Part shown: piece after piece, positions 59,501 to 64,000 of the stretch
How the letters are laid out: each line of letters begins with the position of its first letter
Numbering within the stretch: the first letter of the stretch is position 1
Assembly (NCBI GenBank): GCA_016647705.1
Contig: CM028336.1
Location: 6,630,048 to 6,694,047, forward strand
DNA length: 64,000 bases
Direction of reading: 5' to 3'
Source: Eucommia ulmoides
Lineage: Eukaryota > Streptophyta > Magnoliopsida > Garryales > Eucommiaceae
The notes under the pieces: model-generated
The model's database searches: none
The model's input: the letters and a program-made list of their open reading frames with translations, nothing else
What the model was told of the DNA's origin: nothing
Made by a program: the position numbers and the translations under genes

Positions 59501-60200
59501 ACTTAAATGAAATAGACTTTGGTGACAGTTTATATTGAATCAGTATGTCTATTCACTGGTGGTTGTCCAATAAACATTCACTTGCTATACCAAAGCAAGT
59601 GCCTCTTCAATTCTGAATTGTTTAATCCATTCGTTGGTATATCTTGGCCCTCTATAAATAGGGGACTTCACTTTCATTTCGAAATCACTCACTCACAATA
59701 TTATCACTGCGTATCACCGAAGCACAGTCATACAGAAAATTTGTGAGAGTTCAAATGTAAGTTTAGTTCATCAAAGTTTTTCAATTTTAAGTGTGTGTAC
59801 CAGAAATTCAAGATCGTTGTATCTTGAGAGACATACATCCATTAAACCATTTAGCACCAGTTTAGAGGCGCGAATTTGCTTTAAGGGCATAGAGTCATAC
59901 TCTAGTCTCCATCTACTTCATCTTTCTTCATCGTTTGAATAACTTGTAAGTTTGTAGTTAACTTTCACTAAACTTGTCTAGTCTGTTCTGCAACCATTAC
60001 ATGTTTAGTGAATATTCACTGTAATTTCCATATGCTAAATTTATTTTTGTTTAGTGAATGTTCACACCATGTTTCACATCCTGAATTTGTTTTTTCTTAG
60101 TGAACATTCACCACAATTTTATATTCTAAAGTAAACATTCACTGCATTATTCCTATCGTGAAACTCATTATATATATTCAGTGAACATTCACATTGATAT
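59500..60200 (+). promoter_or_regulatory. LTR-like or promoter-like segment with TATA box and palindromes
   Basis: CTCTATAAATAGGGG at about 59650 is a strong TATA-type box, followed by CT/CA-rich sequence as in LTR leader regions (GAAATCACTCACTCACAA). 60007-60200 carries AGTGAATATTCACT (60007-60020) and degenerate copies such as AGTGAACATTCAC. No coding region follows. A solo copia LTR is the most likely identity, but LTR ends and a target duplication were not found. Confidence 0.4.
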
Positions 60201-61261
60201 AGAATTTGTATCTACTGCTACTAAATTGTTTAAGTATTATTTTTTTAATTTTAGAAAAAATTAGATAAAATCGCATTTTTACCATTAAAATGAAAAACTA
60301 CTTGCAAACCTAAATTGAGAAAATATCACCTATATTTTATTATTTAAAATAAATCTAAATATATATTCTCTTATTATATCAACGACAATATAATAAATGG
60401 GAGATGTAATGAATAAAGAATATAAATGTTACTGTGTAACAAATAATTACCGTTATAAGGATATAAGAATGAATTAGTAATGAGCCGGGGAGCCATTATA
60501 AAATACTCATAATTTTATGATTATTTAAGTAATTAATTGGTAATTTCGATAATATTGACCAATAATAGTTGAGCCGATGGTTACGTGCGTACCAAGTTAT
60601 CCTACCTATGGTAGCCACACATTTAGGTTTAAAATCCCAATCATTTTGTCATTAAAGATTGAAAGTGGAATTTGTCAATAATGACAAACATCAATAGAGA
60701 ATTTTCAATGTTAGTGTTTCCATCGTTTTCCATTCCTTTCTTTTTGAGAATTTGATTGCAAGAAAGAATGAATTAGTTAATTAGTAATAGAGTTGGGTGA
60801 TATTATTTAAAGAATAATTTTCGTCGTGTTTATATAATCTTTATTTATTTTTTCAATAAATAGTAAATAAATAAAAATTGTCAAAGTAAATATAAAAATT
60901 TATAAAGTTGATTTTTTTTTTTTCATATTAAACATAATAAAATATAGATTTTATTTTGATTTTTTTAATTGTCAAACATAATATAATATAATATAAAATA
61001 AACTTAAAAAAAAGTCATATTTGACATAATAGTTATTTTTAAAAATAATTCCAAACATTCAAAACACCAAATTGATTTTTTTAAAATACTCTTTTATAAT
61101 TTCTATATCAAAATTAATTTAAAAAACAAAATTCTCATTCCAAACAATTACAATATTATTCATATGTAAATTTTACTATAATATAGTATGAGTTCATGTC
61201 TCGAACACCCTTTTATCATTTCGAAATATTCCAAAAACATTTTTTGTCATATTAATAATAC
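60201..61261. other. AT-rich intergenic DNA, nothing recognised
   Basis: No reading frame or repeat boundary supported. Confidence 0.5.
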
Positions 61262-63170
61262 TTTCGATACGAGTTCTTTATAGTTTAATTGTATTTTAAA
61301 TAAATAAATTCTGAAAACTGGTATAAATAAACATATTTACCAAACATTGATAAAATACAGAATTAATTTGCATTTCTCTTGAAAACGCAAATGCTTTATG
61401 TGTTTAAAAAAAAAAAAAAAAAAATTGCAGCCAAAAACACAAAACCAAAAACCGTTTATACAGTTTTTTTTTTCAAACATTTTTTTTAGAGAAACGCAAA
61501 TTGATTTTGCGTTTCTCAATGAGAAACACAAAATCAATTTGTGTTTTTGCACAGGGGGGAAAAAATTCCACAGTGGGGATGCTGATAACTCCTGCACTGC
61601 CTCACTTGGTCTACACTATTGTTTTTGGTTGTCAACTGCAATTATATATATGGAAAGATATATGTTTCATGCCACTATATCATTTTTAAAATTTATAAGG
61701 GTAAAAAATAATTATAATAAAAAAATAATTAAAAATTATATATACAAAACTTAATATAGTGTTTTAGGTAAGAGAAATACCTAGCCATTTCTATAAATCA
61801 AGACATATTTTATATTTTGAACAGTTTGAACCGTTAGATCAACTTTAAATCCATTGATTCAGATTAAACATCATTTTAAATTCTTACAATATAAAATCAT
61901 ATAATATCTCTAACAAATTAATAATCTATCCGAAAATATCTCACAAAAAATTCACCCCTCTACTTCTAAAAGATTAAATAAAATTATATTTTGTATTTTC
62001 AAGTTTTATATTTGTATTTAGACAATTATTTTTTATTTTTTATTTTCTACTATTTTTTTACTTATAAATTAAAAAATTCAATAGTAGAAAATATCTAATA
62101 GATTAAAAAATTCAATACCTCACGGGAAAATCTATTAGATATTTTCTACTGATGAATTTTTTTAATTTATATGTAAAAAATCAATATCTTACGGGAAAAT
62201 CTATTAGATATTCTACTATTGATTTTTTAAATTTATAAGTAAAAAATTCAATACCTCATGGGAAAATCTATTAGATATTTTCTACTACTGAATTTTTTAA
62301 TTTATAAGTAAAAATCAATACCTCACGGGAAAATCTATTAGAAAATATCTAATAGATTATCCCGTGTGGTATTGAATTTTTTAATCTATTAGATGTTTTC
62401 TACTATTGAATTTTTAATTTATAAATAAAAAAAAATAGTAGAAAATAAAAAAAAAATAAAAATTGTCTAAATACAAATATAAAACTTGAAAATACAAAAT
62501 ATAATTTTATTTAACCGTTTTAAAAGTAGAGGGGTGAATTTTTTGTGAAATATTTTCAGATGGATTATTAGTTTGTTAGAGATATTATATGATTTTATAT
62601 TGTAAGAATTTAAGGTGATCTTTAATTTGAATCATTAGATTTAAAGTTGATCCAACGTTTCAAAATATCCAAAATATTAAATATGTCTTGATTTATAAAA
62701 AATACTAGGTATTTCCCTCACCTATAGACACTATATTATGTTTTGTATATGTATTTATTAATTATTTTTTACCCTTGTAAATTTTAAAAATGATATAGTG
62801 GCATGTAACATATATCTTTCCATATATATAATTGCAGTTGGCAACCAAAAACAATAATGTAGACTAAATGAGGCAGTGCAGGCGTCATCAACATCCCCAC
62901 TTTGAAATTTTTTCCCTTTGTGCAAAAACGCAAATTGATTTTGCGTTTCTAAAAAAAAAATGTTTGAAATTTTTTTTGTATAAACGAATTTTGTTTTTGT
63001 GTTTTTAGCTGCTTTTTTTTTTTGAAATGCGTAAAGCGTTTGCGTTTTTAAGAGAAACGCAAATCAGTTCTGCGTTTTATCGGTGTTTAGTAATTATGTT
63101 TATGTATACTAGTTTTCATAATTTATTTATTTAAAATACAATTAAACTGTGAAGAACTCCTTTCAATACT
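61262..63170. repeat. large foldback (inverted-repeat) structure, about 1.9 kb
   Basis: 61262-62050 is an imperfect reverse complement of about 62440-63170. Paired landmarks are GAGGCAGTGCAG (right) with CTGCACTGCCTC (left), TTTAAAATACAATTAAACTG with CAGTTTAATTGTATTTTAAA-type sequence, and CGCAAATTGATTTTGCGTTT, which is itself nearly palindromic. The roughly 390-bp centre has four direct units with ACGGGAAAATCTATTAGATA and then an inverted one. No coding capacity. It could be a foldback or MULE-related MITE; a target duplication was not found. Confidence 0.85.
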
Positions 63171-63520
63171 CTTTATCTTTTTTGTTTTGTTTTTTATTTT
63201 CATTTTTCTCTTCTCTCTCTCTCTCTTTTTTTCTTTCATTTTTTACTTTCTTTTTAATTTTCACTTCTCTTCTTCTTTTTTTCCTTTTCATTTTTTATTT
63301 TCTTTTATATTTTATCTTTTTTGTTTTTGAACTTACTTCAATTCAAAAAAATGACGAAAATAATAAAAACAAATCTCTCTCTCTCTCTCGTTTTTTTTCT
63401 TTATTATTTAAATAATATCTTTATTTTCTACTTATTATTATTGTTTTTATTTTATTTTTTTGTTTAGGTTTTGTATTTAAAAAAAAAAGTAAAAAAAATT
63501 GAAAAAAAAAATAAATCAAA
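63171..63520. other. CT/T-rich low-complexity DNA
   Basis: TTCTTTTT and CTCTCTCT runs; reading frames are Phe/Leu/Ser-rich artefacts. Confidence 0.6.
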
Positions 63521-63524
63521 AGAA

Positions 63525-63865
63525 AATGCAAAAAGTAAGGTATCCCACATCTCTTTGGCAGATTTACGACCTGATATCGTGTTACATTCATTTACATCTA
63601 AACCACATAATAAAAAGTTAATCGCTTGAGCATTTACAAACAACTTTTTAAAATCGATCTCGTTGAACTCTTATTCCTTTTTAGAAATACCATAACTGGT
63701 AAGAAGATGGGGATCATTCTTAGCAACAAACCAAGCATCATAATTAGTCGCTTGCAAGAACAACGTCATTTTGAATTTCTAGAAAGATGAAGTTGTTGTC
63801 GGTGAAAAGTGGAGGTCGGTGCATGGATTGCCCCTCAACTAGTGCGGTGTACATGTATTGTGCCA
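63525..63865 (-). pseudogene. copia gag N-terminal remnant
   Basis: Minus-strand translation contains RPPLFTDNN, then after a frame change NYDAWF, and KLFVNAQAINFLLCGLD followed by SGRKSAKEMWDTL. These are the standard blocks of the copia gag domain (DUF4219/UBN2 type). Stops and frameshifts are present and the reading ends at about 63525 in low-complexity DNA, so only the first third of gag survives. The primer site and LTR edge lie just upstream on the same strand. Confidence 0.75.
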
Positions 63866-63910
63866 TATGATCATTTAAGCTAGAATGTTAAGCCAATTCA
63901 GTTAACTTAA

Positions 63911-63921
63911 CTCTAATACCA
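63911..63921 (-). other. primer-binding site of the copia element
   Basis: CTCTAATACCA on the + strand is the complement of TGGTATTAGAG, one base from the usual tRNA-Met primer site, 3 bases from the LTR start. Confidence 0.7.
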
Positions 63922-63923
63922 CT

Positions 63924-64000
63924 TGTTGGCCAAATGTCTCGAGAGGGGGTGAATTTGGTAGTTTTTTTTTTTTTTTTAAATCAAATAATTTAAATGTAGT
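63924..64000 (-). repeat. edge of a copia LTR, running out of the window
   Basis: Starts TGTTGGCCAAATGTCTCGAG directly after the primer site. Only 77 bp are in the window. Confidence 0.65.

Noticed and set aside
59500-60200. Endogenous pararetrovirus promoter
   Set aside because: Only the TATA and leader style are suggestive; no viral coding motif is present nearby, so an LTR is the simpler reading.
61398-61754. 118-codon reading frame
   Set aside because: It is part of the left arm of the foldback; the mirrored copy in the right arm does not conserve it.

Overview
The window is nuclear DNA of a flowering plant, most likely a eudicot: it is AT-rich, has two intron-containing genes of plant-specific families, and is otherwise packed with plant retrotransposons, MITE-like elements and microsatellites. 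No species is claimed. No RNA gene, CRISPR array or prokaryotic-style operon was seen.

Host genes. Only two credible protein genes were found, both on the + strand. The first (leader exon near 13000-13190, coding exons 15471-15555 and 16667-17649) encodes a 355-residue coiled-coil protein whose C-terminus resembles the NETWORKED 4 (NET4) family but which keeps only a scrap of the N-terminal actin-binding NAB domain; its introns hold three TRIM elements and a copia LTR. The second (leader near 54500-54928, coding exons 55860-55983 and 56923-58112) encodes a 437-residue zinc-ribbon protein of the ENHANCED DISEASE RESISTANCE 4 (EDR4)/DUF3133 family.

Left third. 3977-12649 is a decayed Ty3/gypsy chromovirus (+). 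Gag, protease, RT/RNase H, integrase and a chromodomain-like tail all lie in one reading frame broken by stop codons, with an in-frame deletion, a 3' LTR cut to 33 bp, and a 2.64-kb solo LTR of another family (7607-10248) inserted with a TAGCA duplication. 18478-20640 is a palindrome-rich repeat field. 21923-30805 is a full-length LINE with an 11-bp target duplication, interrupted in its RNase H domain by a 2.71-kb solo LTR (27816-30528).

Middle. 32334-33887 holds two MITE-like elements. 33897-43935 is a minus-strand Ty3/gypsy derivative with an LTR-internal-LTR-internal-LTR layout and a perfect TTCCA duplication at its outer ends. Its right part plus flanking DNA (42548-45504) is repeated at 46862-53266; the second copy has gained a solo LTR (48857-51745) and a hAT-type MITE (51936-52531). 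Between the copies lies an oppositely oriented LTR fragment (45600-46861). Both copies carry the same 505-bp MULE-type element with a 9-bp target duplication.

Right. A hAT-type element (53587-54349) precedes the EDR4-like gene; after the gene come promoter-like DNA with palindromic repeats (59500-60200), a 1.9-kb foldback structure (61262-63170) and the start of a minus-strand copia element (gag remnant, primer site, LTR edge) running out of the window.

One LTR family, ending TGTAAGACC/TGTAAAACC and ...GTGACA, accounts for at least seven copies or fragments and is the dominant force in this locus. Nested insertions and shared duplications allow much of the order of events to be read directly.
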